A stretch of 64,000 nt of DNA, taken from contig QCGK01000003.1 in NCBI GenBank assembly GCA_003279945.1, positions 62,001-126,000 on the forward strand, given 5' to 3'. This DNA comes from Prochlorococcus sp. AG-388-A01. Lineage in GTDB: Bacteria > Cyanobacteriota > Cyanobacteriia > PCC-6307 > Cyanobiaceae. The notes beneath the pieces were generated by a model. That model worked only from the letters and a program-made list of their open reading frames with translations, did not search any database and was not told the origin of the DNA. Below, in pieces: positions 14,658 to 22,737 of the stretch (the first letter of the stretch is position 1; each line of letters starts with the position of its first letter). The position numbers were made by a program, and so were the translations under genes.

Positions 14658-15743
14658 TTATATATATACCTTATGTGCACCAGGATATAAAAAATAATAA
14701 CTATTTCTATTGATAGAAAGAGAACATTTATCTCCATTTTTTAGTAGATTATTAATATTAGTTCTAACCCTCAATATGTTTTCATTAATTGAAACTTTAT
14801 AGATAAGAAATTCTCCAAGAAATTCTTTAGAAATTACGTTTGCATTACCAGATTCTGATTTTTTAATTGAAATAAATTTAGGCGAAATTGACATTCTTTT
14901 GATTTGTGTATTGGTTAATAAAACTGAACTATTTATTTCACCCAAACATGACATAAATGAATTGCCAGTTTTCTTGAGATTAATAATATTATTTCCTAAA
15001 ATAAAACTACTAACAAATTCAGTCTTGGGATTACTTAATAGGTTGATGGGTGTATCAATTTGATGAATTTTACCTTCATTCATAACAGCAACTTTATCAC
15101 AAATTGATATGGCTTCTTCAGGATCATGAGTAACCATCAATCCACTTGCATTACAACCTCTTAGAATATTTGGTAGTTCACTTCTCAGTTTAAGTTTGAC
15201 ATGCATATCTAGACTACAAAAGGGTTCATCTAATAAAATAAAATTAGTACCTGGGGCGAGAGCCCTTGCAATTGCAAGCCTTTGTTTTTGGCCTCCAGAC
15301 AATTCATGTGGGTACCTCCCAACAAAACTATCAAGACCAACAATATTTAATAAATAGTCAACTCTAGATCTATCTTTTTTATTTTTCAAACCAAAAATAA
15401 CATTTTCCAAAACGGTTAAGTGAGGAAAAAGTGCGTAATCTTGAAAAACCATTCCAATATTTCTTTTCTCAGGGCTAATAATTTTTTCCCTACTTGAAAT
15501 TTCTCTATTATTTAGAGAAATCTTTCCTTTTGAGGGATATTCGAACCCTGCGATTAATCTCAAAAGAGTAGTTTTTCCGCAACCAGAAGGACCGAGTAAA
15601 CCTAATAATTCACCATTTTCAATTTTTAGGTTAATTTCATTTAATATCCAATTTGAATATTCTCGCTTATCATATTTATGATGCAGATCATCAATTATTA
15701 ATGCATCATTATTCACAAAATTCTTATTCTTTAAATATATCAA
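14658..15743 (-). CDS. futC: Iron(III)-type ABC transporter ATP-binding protein (FutC/AfuC-like)
   Basis: ATPase of the FbpC/FutC/PotA group that powers ferric-iron import with a FutB-type permease and a FutA-type binding protein, neither encoded here. Walker A GPSGCGKT is at residues 51-58, Q-loop GMVFQDYALFPHLTVLENV, signature LSGGQKQR, Walker B FILLDEP, and the H-loop in VTHDPEEA. A C-terminal extension of about 110 residues fits the TOBE regulatory domain. Length 361. The neighbouring ferritin and Fur-like boxes support iron as the substrate, though the ATPase sequence alone could fit sulfate, spermidine or molybdate importers. Confidence 0.82.
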   Translation of the reverse strand: MIYLKNKNFVNNDALIIDDLHHKYDKREYSNWILNEINLKIENGELLGLLGPSGCGKTTLLRLIAGFEYPSKGKISLNNREISSREKIISPEKRNIGMVFQDYALFPHLTVLENVIFGLKNKKDRSRVDYLLNIVGLDSFVGRYPHELSGGQKQRLAIARALAPGTNFILLDEPFCSLDMHVKLKLRSELPNILRGCNASGLMVTHDPEEAISICDKVAVMNEGKIHQIDTPINLLSNPKTEFVSSFILGNNIINLKKTGNSFMSCLGEINSSVLLTNTQIKRMSISPKFISIKKSESGNANVISKEFLGEFLIYKVSINENILRVRTNINNLLKNGDKCSLSINRNSYYFLYPGAHKVYI

Positions 15744-15804
15744 ATTAGCAGAAAATATTAACCAAAAATTTATCTTGTATAATTTTATACACCATTCAAT
15801 TTTA

Positions 15805-16458
15805 ATGAGAAAAGCTGAGAGAGCAGAAATAATACTTAAGGAGCTAAAAAAGCTATATCCATCACCTCCAATACCTCTTGATCATACAAATGCATATACA
15901 CTTCTGGTTGCTGTAGTTTTAAGTGCTCAATCAACAGATAAGAAAGTTAATGAATTAACAAAAAGCTTATTTAAGGTTGCAGATAATCCCGAAAAGATGA
16001 TGAAGTTAGGCATTAATGGCATTTATGAGTACATAAAATTTTTAGGTCTATCTAATCAAAAATCAAAGAACATCTATAACTTATCTAAACTCTTGATTGA
16101 GAGGCATAAAAGTAATGTACCAAATACTTTTGAAGAGCTTGAATCTCTTCCAGGGGTAGGTCATAAAACAGCATCAGTTGTAATGTCACAAGTATTTAAA
16201 ATCCCTTCATTCCCAGTTGATACTCACATACACAGGCTGTCACAAAGATGGGGTCTATCGAATGGAGATAGCGTAGTGCAAACAGAAAAAGATCTGAAGA
16301 AAATATTTCCTGTTAAAGATTGGAATACCTTACATTTGCAAATAATTTTTTATGGAAGGGAATACTGTACCGCAAGAGGTTGCGATGGAACAAAATGTTA
16401 CTTATGTAGTACTCTTTATCCCAAAAGAAAAAAGAAATTTATATGTAAAAAGCCCTAA
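15805..16458 (+). CDS. nth: Endonuclease III
   Basis: Base-excision-repair DNA glycosylase/AP lyase for oxidised pyrimidines. The helix-hairpin-helix LPGVGHKTA carries the catalytic Lys, and the catalytic Asp is in FPVDTHIHRLSQRWGL, as in all HhH-GPD enzymes. I start it at the ATG at 15805 (217 residues, MRKAERAEI); a TTG at 15775 would add ten atypical residues. The C-terminal Cys loop is CTARGCDGTKCYLC, with spacing x4, x4, x2, unlike the canonical C-x6-C-x2-C-x5-C of E. coli Nth. Confidence 0.93.
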   Translation: MRKAERAEIILKELKKLYPSPPIPLDHTNAYTLLVAVVLSAQSTDKKVNELTKSLFKVADNPEKMMKLGINGIYEYIKFLGLSNQKSKNIYNLSKLLIERHKSNVPNTFEELESLPGVGHKTASVVMSQVFKIPSFPVDTHIHRLSQRWGLSNGDSVVQTEKDLKKIFPVKDWNTLHLQIIFYGREYCTARGCDGTKCYLCSTLYPKRKKKFICKKP

Positions 16459-16494
16459 GAAATCTATATAATGAAAAAATTAGTTTTTTTTAAC

Positions 16495-17154
16495 ATGAAA
16501 ATAGCAATTACTGGTGCATCAGGGAAAACAGGTTATAGGATTTCTGAAGAGGCAATTAAGAAAGGTTATAAAATAAGGCAAATCGTTAGAAAGAACTCAA
16601 AAGTTTCAGAAGGACTTAAGAATTTAGAAACAATTAGAGTTTCATTAGGCAAAAAAGAAGAACTAGATAAAGCTTTAAAAGATATTGATGCTTTGATAAT
16701 TGCTACTGGTGCGAGAGCATCATTAGACTTAACTGGTCCAGCAAAGGTTGATGCATTAGGCGTATACCGGCAATTAGAAAGTTGCAAAAGAGTTGGAATT
16801 AAGAGAGTCATATTAGTTAGTTCCCTTTGTACTGGTAAAATATTTCATCCCTTAAACTTGTTTGGTTTAATTCTTATTTGGAAGAAAATAGGTGAAAACT
16901 TTCTACGAAATTCAAAATTAAATTGGACTATTATTAGACCTGGGGGATTAAAGGAAAATGAAGATATTAAGTTAGAAAATATAAATTTTTCAAAGGAGGA
17001 TACTCAAATTAATGGGTCGATCCCAAGAAGATTAGTTGCGCAATGTTGTATAGATTCTTTAAAAAACAAAGACTCCATAAATAAAATAATAGAAGTAACC
17101 AGTTCAAATAATAATAAGAAAATATCTTTTAAAAAAGCTATGCAAATGATTTAA
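16495..17154 (+). CDS. NAD(P)-binding SDR/NmrA-like protein
   Basis: Atypical short-chain dehydrogenase fold with the dinucleotide-binding motif ITGASGKTGYR at the extreme N-terminus, ATGAR after the fourth strand and VSSLCTGKIFHP at the usual catalytic region; the Tyr-x3-Lys dyad is missing. This pattern is common in cyanobacterial and chloroplast proteins annotated as NmrA-like or TIC62/HCF173-like. The ATG at 16495 places the first strand at the start, as in the family; an in-frame ATG at 16471 is the alternative (227 aa). Substrate unknown. It follows nth by 36 nt. Confidence 0.85.
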   Translation: MKIAITGASGKTGYRISEEAIKKGYKIRQIVRKNSKVSEGLKNLETIRVSLGKKEELDKALKDIDALIIATGARASLDLTGPAKVDALGVYRQLESCKRVGIKRVILVSSLCTGKIFHPLNLFGLILIWKKIGENFLRNSKLNWTIIRPGGLKENEDIKLENINFSKEDTQINGSIPRRLVAQCCIDSLKNKDSINKIIEVTSSNNNKKISFKKAMQMI

Positions 17155-17180
17155 AAGATGTAAATATATAAATTAAAAAC

Positions 17181-17369
17181 ATGAAAATAAACCCAAAAAT
17201 TGACGCATTACAATTAATGCTTACTGATTTGAGAACAAGAAATGAACCCATAAGACATAAAGCTGCGTTTAAAGGCTGTCAACCAGAATTTCAAAGTCTT
17301 GTTTCGAGGCTAATAAAGCAGTTAGAGGATGAATTGATTTCTGAAAAGCTTATAAAGCATGATAGTTAA
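17181..17369 (+). CDS. Conserved hypothetical protein, 62 aa
   Basis: Small helical protein starting MKINPKIDALQLMLTDLRTRN, with EPIRHKAAFKGCQPEFQSLVSRLIKQLEDELISEKL forming two likely amphipathic helices around a single Cys. Soluble, no signal peptide. It sits 26 nt after the SDR gene on the same strand. The composition looks strongly coding. I do not recognise a function. Confidence 0.75.
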   Translation: MKINPKIDALQLMLTDLRTRNEPIRHKAAFKGCQPEFQSLVSRLIKQLEDELISEKLIKHDS

Positions 17370-17378
17370 AAATTTAGA

Positions 17379-17990
17379 TTACTTAAATGAACTTAATTTA
17401 TCTAATTTTGCTTGTTCTGATAATTCATCATATCCTCCAAAAAAAGTGTTATCCAAAAATATTTGAGGGAAAGTGTTATGGTTACTTTTAACCATTATTT
17501 TTTGAAAGCTTTCATCATTGTCGATCAAAATGACTTCATGAGGAATAGATAAAGAATTAAGTAACCTAATTGCTCTTTTAGACCAAGGACAATCCTTTAG
17601 AATATAGGCTTTCACACGTGATTGATTTTTAATTAAACTATTGTTTGGGATATTGATAATTTTTTGTTCAAAAGAAAGTAATAATAACTCGGTCCCTTTT
17701 TTTACGATGCATCCCTCCTCGAGATGCCCACCAAAAACATTACATCCCTCATCTGCGAAACTTAAATGTAGATGTACATCACCTTTATTAAAATGACCAT
17801 TTAGAGAAACTATCTCTAGATTTCCTTCGAATTTGTTTATCTCTTGATTTCCTGGGCATTGAATACATACTGTTTTAAGATTGCCCACTACGCCTGAAAC
17901 ATAACCGTATAAATTATTTGCGAAAGAATATTCTTTAATTGATTTAATCAAATCAGATTCAGGAGATAGCTTTAGGCTATGAGGCTGCAT
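17379..17990 (-). CDS. PPC (DUF296) domain fused to glutaredoxin-like domain
   Basis: Residues 1-115 form a PPC/DUF296 domain, with the metal-site pattern H73-x-H75 and H89 in DVHLHLSFADEG ... GGHLEEG. Residues 125-203 form a glutaredoxin-like domain: active site C134-P-W-S (monothiol), the cis-Pro loop TFPQIF near residue 173 and the glutathione-binding GGYDEL near 185. PPC domains occur in AT-hook DNA-binding proteins in plants and as stand-alone trimers in prokaryotes; the fusion suggests redox or Fe-S control of the PPC function. It is convergent with the 62-aa gene (9-nt gap). Role inferred from domains only. Confidence 0.82.
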   Translation of the reverse strand: MQPHSLKLSPESDLIKSIKEYSFANNLYGYVSGVVGNLKTVCIQCPGNQEINKFEGNLEIVSLNGHFNKGDVHLHLSFADEGCNVFGGHLEEGCIVKKGTELLLLSFEQKIINIPNNSLIKNQSRVKAYILKDCPWSKRAIRLLNSLSIPHEVILIDNDESFQKIMVKSNHNTFPQIFLDNTFFGGYDELSEQAKLDKLSSFK

Positions 17991-18174
17991 TAGATATCAT
18001 TAATAATTTTCAATATAAAACATCATCAATAATAAAGAGAAGAAGGATTCATAATCTTTAGGATTCTGATTTAAATTAACTTTTAGAATCTAGCATTAAA
18101 TCAATTTTTGATTAGTTTTATGAAAATTTAAGCTTCTGGAGAGTGTAATATAATTTTTATATAGAAAAATTAGT

Positions 18175-18714
18175 TTGTTAATTAAAAAAAATCTCCATAA
18201 ATTGGCCTTAAATATTCCTAACTTATTATCAATATCTCGCCTTTTCCTTGTATTTCCTTTGATTCTTTTTTTAGAAATTAATAGACCTTTATATGTTTTT
18301 ATTTTGATTATTATTGGTGGTTTAACTGATTACTTTGACGGGTTAATTGCAAGAAAATATAATCTTAAAACAAGATTAGGAGCTATCCTTGATCCCTTAA
18401 GCGATAAAGTATTTTATTTAATTCCTTTAGTATTCCTTTGCAAAAATAATTTAATACCTTTCTGGTCTTTAACATTAATTTTATTTAGAGAGTTAATAAT
18501 CTCTAGCCTGAGGAACATAACAAAAGACGGTTTGCCGGCATCTCAGTTGGGCAAATCTAAAACATTTTTCTTTTTTATTTCAGTAATCACATTCTTTTCA
18601 CCATTAAAAATAAGCTTTTTGAATAATTTTGCTTTAGTTTTTTATTGGATGGGATTCATAATGACTTTTGTCACTTTATTTGGCTATTTAAGAGTTAAAA
18701 AGAATCTTATCTGA
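18175..18714 (+). CDS. pgsA: CDP-diacylglycerol-glycerol-3-phosphate 3-phosphatidyltransferase
   Basis: Membrane enzyme making phosphatidylglycerolphosphate, the precursor of phosphatidylglycerol needed by thylakoid photosystems. The CDP-alcohol phosphatidyltransferase motif (DG-x2-AR-x8-G-x3-D-x3-D) is seen in DYFDGLIARKYNLKTRLGAI followed by LDPLSDK. It has about five hydrophobic segments and 179 residues. The start is TTG at 18175. The 3' end overlaps the convergent epimerase gene by 27 nt. Confidence 0.94.
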   Translation: MLIKKNLHKLALNIPNLLSISRLFLVFPLILFLEINRPLYVFILIIIGGLTDYFDGLIARKYNLKTRLGAILDPLSDKVFYLIPLVFLCKNNLIPFWSLTLILFRELIISSLRNITKDGLPASQLGKSKTFFFFISVITFFSPLKISFLNNFALVFYWMGFIMTFVTLFGYLRVKKNLI

Positions 18715-19608
18715 ATTCCCATCAAACCCCTCACCCTTTTTATGATTAAAATCTTTTACAAAACTATCCCTTAATCCATTAAGTAAATCAAAATTTGGTT
18801 CCCAATCCAAATCACTTTTAATCTTAGAAATATCAGTCTGATAATGATTTAATCTAATTGGAAATCCCTTTCGAGATTTAGGATCTAATTTTTGATAATC
18901 AAATGTTCTTAAAGTAATATCATTTTTGTTAAATCCAAGTACTTTCGCACAGAAATAAATTAATCCCTTAATTGTAACTCCTTTCTCACCTGAACAGTTG
19001 TAAATATTATTTTTAGAATTTTCAAAATTCATGCACCTAATCATGACATCAGTCAGATCCGAAACATGACCTAGCTGGGTAATTAAAGAGCCTTCACCTG
19101 GGATTGGGATGGATTTTTTCGTAAATAATCTCTCAAAAAACCAATTTTCAATTTTATTATAATTTCCTGGTCCATAAATATAAGTTGGTCTAAAACTTGT
19201 AAAAGGAATTTTTTGTTTTATCAACCAATTTTCTGTTTCAAATTTTCCTTTGTGCCGACTATTTGGATCAATCGGATCATTTTCAGATAGTGGCAGTTCA
19301 CAATTATCTTTATACACTCCTGCAGAGCTGACATAGATATATCTCTGGAAAGAGTTATCTAAATTTTCTATGAGAAGTTTCGTTTGTTCTAACTCGCGTC
19401 CAGAAATGTCGTAGATAACATCATACTTTTCATTTTTCAGTTTTACTATACTTTCTAAATTATTCCTATCACCCTTAATTAGATGTGTTTTTTCAGGATT
19501 AGCTTTATTACCTCTTGTGAAAATATCAATATCATTATTTTGGCTTAATAATTTTCCAACCAGAGACTTGCCAACAAATCTAGTGCCGCCCATTACAAGA
19601 ATTTTCAT
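18688..19608 (-). CDS. NAD-dependent epimerase/dehydratase (CSP41b-like)
   Basis: Extended SDR fold with a GGTRFVG dinucleotide-binding loop at residues 7-13, YVSSAGVYKD for the active-site Ser/Tyr region, and RPTYIYGPGNYNKIENWFFERL. The sequence resembles the chloroplast stem-loop-binding protein CSP41b and its cyanobacterial homologues. CSP41b binds RNA; sugar epimerase activity has not been established for this group, so the substrate is open. Length 306. It is convergent and overlapping with pgsA. Confidence 0.85.
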   Translation of the reverse strand: MKILVMGGTRFVGKSLVGKLLSQNNDIDIFTRGNKANPEKTHLIKGDRNNLESIVKLKNEKYDVIYDISGRELEQTKLLIENLDNSFQRYIYVSSAGVYKDNCELPLSENDPIDPNSRHKGKFETENWLIKQKIPFTSFRPTYIYGPGNYNKIENWFFERLFTKKSIPIPGEGSLITQLGHVSDLTDVMIRCMNFENSKNNIYNCSGEKGVTIKGLIYFCAKVLGFNKNDITLRTFDYQKLDPKSRKGFPIRLNHYQTDISKIKSDLDWEPNFDLLNGLRDSFVKDFNHKKGEGFDGNSDKILFNS

Positions 19609-19700
19609 ATTTAAAAAATATTTAACTGAAGTAGTAATCTTAAATAGAATTACATAATGAATAGTACTACTAAGAAGTAATTAATGAAAAGGATGTTTCT

Positions 19701-20468
19701 ATGGAACTAATACCAGCTATTGATTTAATGAATGGTAAGTGTGTAAGACTTTTTAAGGGCGACTTTAATAAAAGAAAAGACTTCAAAAAAGAGCCTCATG
19801 AGCAGGCTAAATTTTGGGAAAGCGAGGGAGCAAAATTTATTCATATAGTTGATTTGGATGCTGCAAAAACTGGATTGCCAACAAACGATAGATCAATAAA
19901 AGAGATCGCAAAAACTGTTAACATACCTATTCAAATAGGTGGGGGTATAAGGTCACAAGAAAGGATAGAACAATTATTTTCTTATGGAATTGATAAAGTT
20001 ATAATGGGAACCTCTGCAATAGAAAATAAAGAATTAGTTGAAAACTTATCAAATAAATTTCCTGGTAGGATAATTATTGGTATAGATGCAAAAGATGGAA
20101 AAGTTAGTACAAGGGGTTGGCTTGAGCAATCTAATATTTTAGCCACAGATCTAGTAAAGGAGTTTTCTTCATTTAAAATAGCTAGTTTTATTGTTACGGA
20201 TATAAATACAGATGGGACGTTGGAAGGGACGAATGAAGAATTCATAAAAAACATACTTGAAATTACAGATATTCCTGTAATTGCCTCAGGAGGTGTTGGT
20301 TCGATTTCTGATTTATTATCCTTAGTTAAATTTGAAAATTCTGGACTCTATGGAGTAATTGTAGGTAAAGCTCTATATGAAAATAAATTTACAATTTCCG
20401 AAGCAAATAACGTGTTGTCATCAGAAAGACTTACTGACTTTGATTTAAACAACAATTTCTACGCATAA
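19701..20468 (+). CDS. hisA: Phosphoribosylformimino-AICAR phosphate isomerase HisA
   Basis: Fourth step of histidine biosynthesis, ProFAR to PRFAR, in the cytoplasm. It is a TIM barrel with the catalytic Asp in IPAIDLMNGKCVRL at the N-terminus and the second catalytic Asp in TDINTDGTLEG; phosphate loops are in GGGIRS and ASGGVGSISDL. It has 255 residues, normal length. An AAGGA Shine-Dalgarno stretch lies 11 nt before the ATG. It is a single gene apart from the other his genes, as is usual in cyanobacteria. Confidence 0.97.
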   Translation: MELIPAIDLMNGKCVRLFKGDFNKRKDFKKEPHEQAKFWESEGAKFIHIVDLDAAKTGLPTNDRSIKEIAKTVNIPIQIGGGIRSQERIEQLFSYGIDKVIMGTSAIENKELVENLSNKFPGRIIIGIDAKDGKVSTRGWLEQSNILATDLVKEFSSFKIASFIVTDINTDGTLEGTNEEFIKNILEITDIPVIASGGVGSISDLLSLVKFENSGLYGVIVGKALYENKFTISEANNVLSSERLTDFDLNNNFYA

Positions 20469-20546
20469 AAAGCATAAAAATTGATTTAAGGCTGGTATTT
20501 GCAGTAATTGTTAGTTAATTTTGTATAAGAGATAAGAAATCTAGTC

Positions 20547-22163
20547 TTGGAATTAATTTCAAAAAATTCGATATTAATTATTGCTCCAAGCTTAATAGCA
20601 GAATCTTTATCGCTTAAGTTAACATCACTAGACCAAAATTTAGACATTAATTTTAATAATGAAATAGGTGATAAAACTCCCGATTTAGTTATATGGAATG
20701 TCCTTAATTTTCAATCAGAAGATCTTATAAGGTTAGAATTATTAAAATTTAGAGAAAGATATGATGAGTCAAAGTTTCTATTAATACTATCTGGTGAACT
20801 TGTTTATGAAGCAAAAAAAACTCCATCTTTAAATGCTGAAGGTTTCCTTTTAAATCCCAGTGCGGAAAAAGTTCTTGAATCAATCGATATCATATTAAAC
20901 GGCGGAAGGGTATTTGATATTGAAAATAATTCCGTGATTCAATTAAACAAAGATAAACCTCTTTCTTTTAGTCAAAAAATACTAACTTCAGGTCTTAAAC
21001 AAATAGATACTGAGATTAACTATATATTCAAATTTGTTAACTCTGATTCGACTCCAGAATTTTATAAATTTATTTTAAAAGGAAGATTAAGAGAACTTAT
21101 TACAGCTAAATCGTTTCTTATTTTCTTATGGGGTAATTCACTAGAACTTTATACAGAGGCAGTTTACACTGAAAATAAAATCAATCTTGAAAATAACAAT
21201 ACTGTATATATTAAAGATAAAAACACTATAGAAATATGGAATTTAATTTTTGATAGACTAAAAGAAAGGTATAGCTCAACTAACCTACAGCTTGAATTTA
21301 ATAATTCATCAATTATTCTCTCTGGGATAAAGAAAGAATTTATTTCGCGCCTAATATGCAAAATGTTAGATGAATTAGATAATTTAGTAAAAAATATTAA
21401 GGAAAACTATAAGGAGAAAGATTTTAAAGATGATTTAAATTCTCTCATAAAAGAACTTAAAGTTAATACAGTTTCAAATATCACAGACAGCTATTTTAGA
21501 TTAAAAAAAGGAAGCGAGTCTATTTCAATAAATGATTTTATTTATAATGAAGTAAGTTGTGAGGAGATAGATAAAGAATCTCATGAATCAATAATGTTTA
21601 TTGAGCCAATTATTCAGAATGAAGCTCTTGACTATGATGGAAAATTATTACCTCTATATGAAACGGATTCGTTTTTGATCCTTGAAAATATAATTTCAAA
21701 TTGGACAATAAGGAACTGTAATTTATTAGCCTCTGAAATATTCAATATTTGTTCTTCTTGGCCTGAATTAAGAACTGTACTTATAAATCCAGAATTACAA
21801 TCAACAAGAAATTTTGAAAGGTTTAGAAATAATATTAATAACTACAATCGCTGGCATTATTATATTTATATGCCTATCTACTTGTATGAGAGTAAACGAG
21901 AATATATTGATATTATCGATAAAAAATTTACCCGTTACTTTAAAAATGAAAATAGGGAGAAAGAATTAGAGAATCTAGAATGGCTACAAAAACAAGTTAC
22001 ATTGTTAGTTGAGATAAGAGACGCCGTAGCACCGCAATTAGAAGTTGCGGTAAAATATATCGGTAATCTTTTCGTAACTTTTCTCACAAAAGTCGTTGGC
22101 AAAGCTATCGGCCTAGTTGGGAAAGGAATCCTACAAGGATTAGGAAGATCAAGTTCCAAGTAA
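20547..22163 (+). CDS. DUF3685-family protein, 538 aa
   Basis: Cyanobacterial/plastid protein of unknown function. The N-terminal 120 residues have an alternating strand/helix pattern like a response-regulator receiver (SILIIAPSLIAESLSLKL ... PDLVIWNV ... LLILSG), but the phospho-acceptor Asp position is not convincing. The long middle is helical, and the last 130 residues contain the conserved DUF3685 part, ending in a hydrophobic Gly-rich segment (NLFVTFLTKVVGKAIGLVGKG) that may bind membranes. The start is TTG at 20547. It heads a run of tightly packed genes up to proB. Confidence 0.85.
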   Translation: MELISKNSILIIAPSLIAESLSLKLTSLDQNLDINFNNEIGDKTPDLVIWNVLNFQSEDLIRLELLKFRERYDESKFLLILSGELVYEAKKTPSLNAEGFLLNPSAEKVLESIDIILNGGRVFDIENNSVIQLNKDKPLSFSQKILTSGLKQIDTEINYIFKFVNSDSTPEFYKFILKGRLRELITAKSFLIFLWGNSLELYTEAVYTENKINLENNNTVYIKDKNTIEIWNLIFDRLKERYSSTNLQLEFNNSSIILSGIKKEFISRLICKMLDELDNLVKNIKENYKEKDFKDDLNSLIKELKVNTVSNITDSYFRLKKGSESISINDFIYNEVSCEEIDKESHESIMFIEPIIQNEALDYDGKLLPLYETDSFLILENIISNWTIRNCNLLASEIFNICSSWPELRTVLINPELQSTRNFERFRNNINNYNRWHYYIYMPIYLYESKREYIDIIDKKFTRYFKNENREKELENLEWLQKQVTLLVEIRDAVAPQLEVAVKYIGNLFVTFLTKVVGKAIGLVGKGILQGLGRSSSK

Positions 22164-22176
22164 GTTTTAATCTTTA

Positions 22177-22725
22177 ATGAAAATAATTCAATGGATCCTG
22201 GTAGCTTTAATTTTCTTTAGTCCATATAAAGCAAATGCCTCTAGAGATTCTAATAGTTACGATGGCAACATCTTTCCAATATATGCAGGAAATGGAGCAA
22301 TAGTTCCTCCTCAGACAACTCTTGAAGAATCATTAAAAAATAAAAGAGTTGCAGTTTTATTTCTTTATCTTGATGACAGTTCTGATAGTAAAGCTATGGC
22401 TCCGATAATTTCTGGTTTAGATTTGATATGGAGAAATAATATAGATATCATTGCTTTAACTACAGATGAATTACAGGATAAAGAAAAGTCTGATCTTCCA
22501 AATGAACCTAATTATTATTGGAACGGATTAATTCCACAAACCATTATTATAGACAGTAATGGCGAAGTTAAATATGATCAAAATGGAATGATTAATATTG
22601 ATGAATTAAACAAAGTTATAGGAGAACTAAAAGGGGTTGATATAGAAGATACGACATTTTCTATAGAAAGTTTTAATGAATACAACAGTATCATTTCTGA
22701 AAAAAAAGATAAAAACAAAAACTAA
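22177..22725 (+). CDS. Secreted/lumenal thioredoxin-like protein without CxxC
   Basis: A signal peptide (MKIIQWILVALIFFSPYKANA, cleavage near residue 21) sends it across a membrane, probably to the thylakoid lumen or periplasm. The mature part has a thioredoxin-like pattern (VAVLFLYLDDSSDSKAMAP ... IIALTTDEL ... GLIPQTIIIDSNGEVKY) with the cis-Pro loop IPQTIII, but the CxxC active site is replaced by DSSDSK, so it cannot act as a disulphide reductase. Similar proteins exist in other cyanobacteria. It starts 13 nt after the DUF3685 gene. Confidence 0.75.
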   Translation: MKIIQWILVALIFFSPYKANASRDSNSYDGNIFPIYAGNGAIVPPQTTLEESLKNKRVAVLFLYLDDSSDSKAMAPIISGLDLIWRNNIDIIALTTDELQDKEKSDLPNEPNYYWNGLIPQTIIIDSNGEVKYDQNGMINIDELNKVIGELKGVDIEDTTFSIESFNEYNSIISEKKDKNKN

Positions 22726-22737
22726 TTATTATAAAAA

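Noticed and set aside
20547..20910. N-terminus of the DUF3685 protein as a functional response regulator
   Set aside because: The fold pattern is receiver-like, but I could not place the phospho-acceptor Asp and conserved Lys with confidence.
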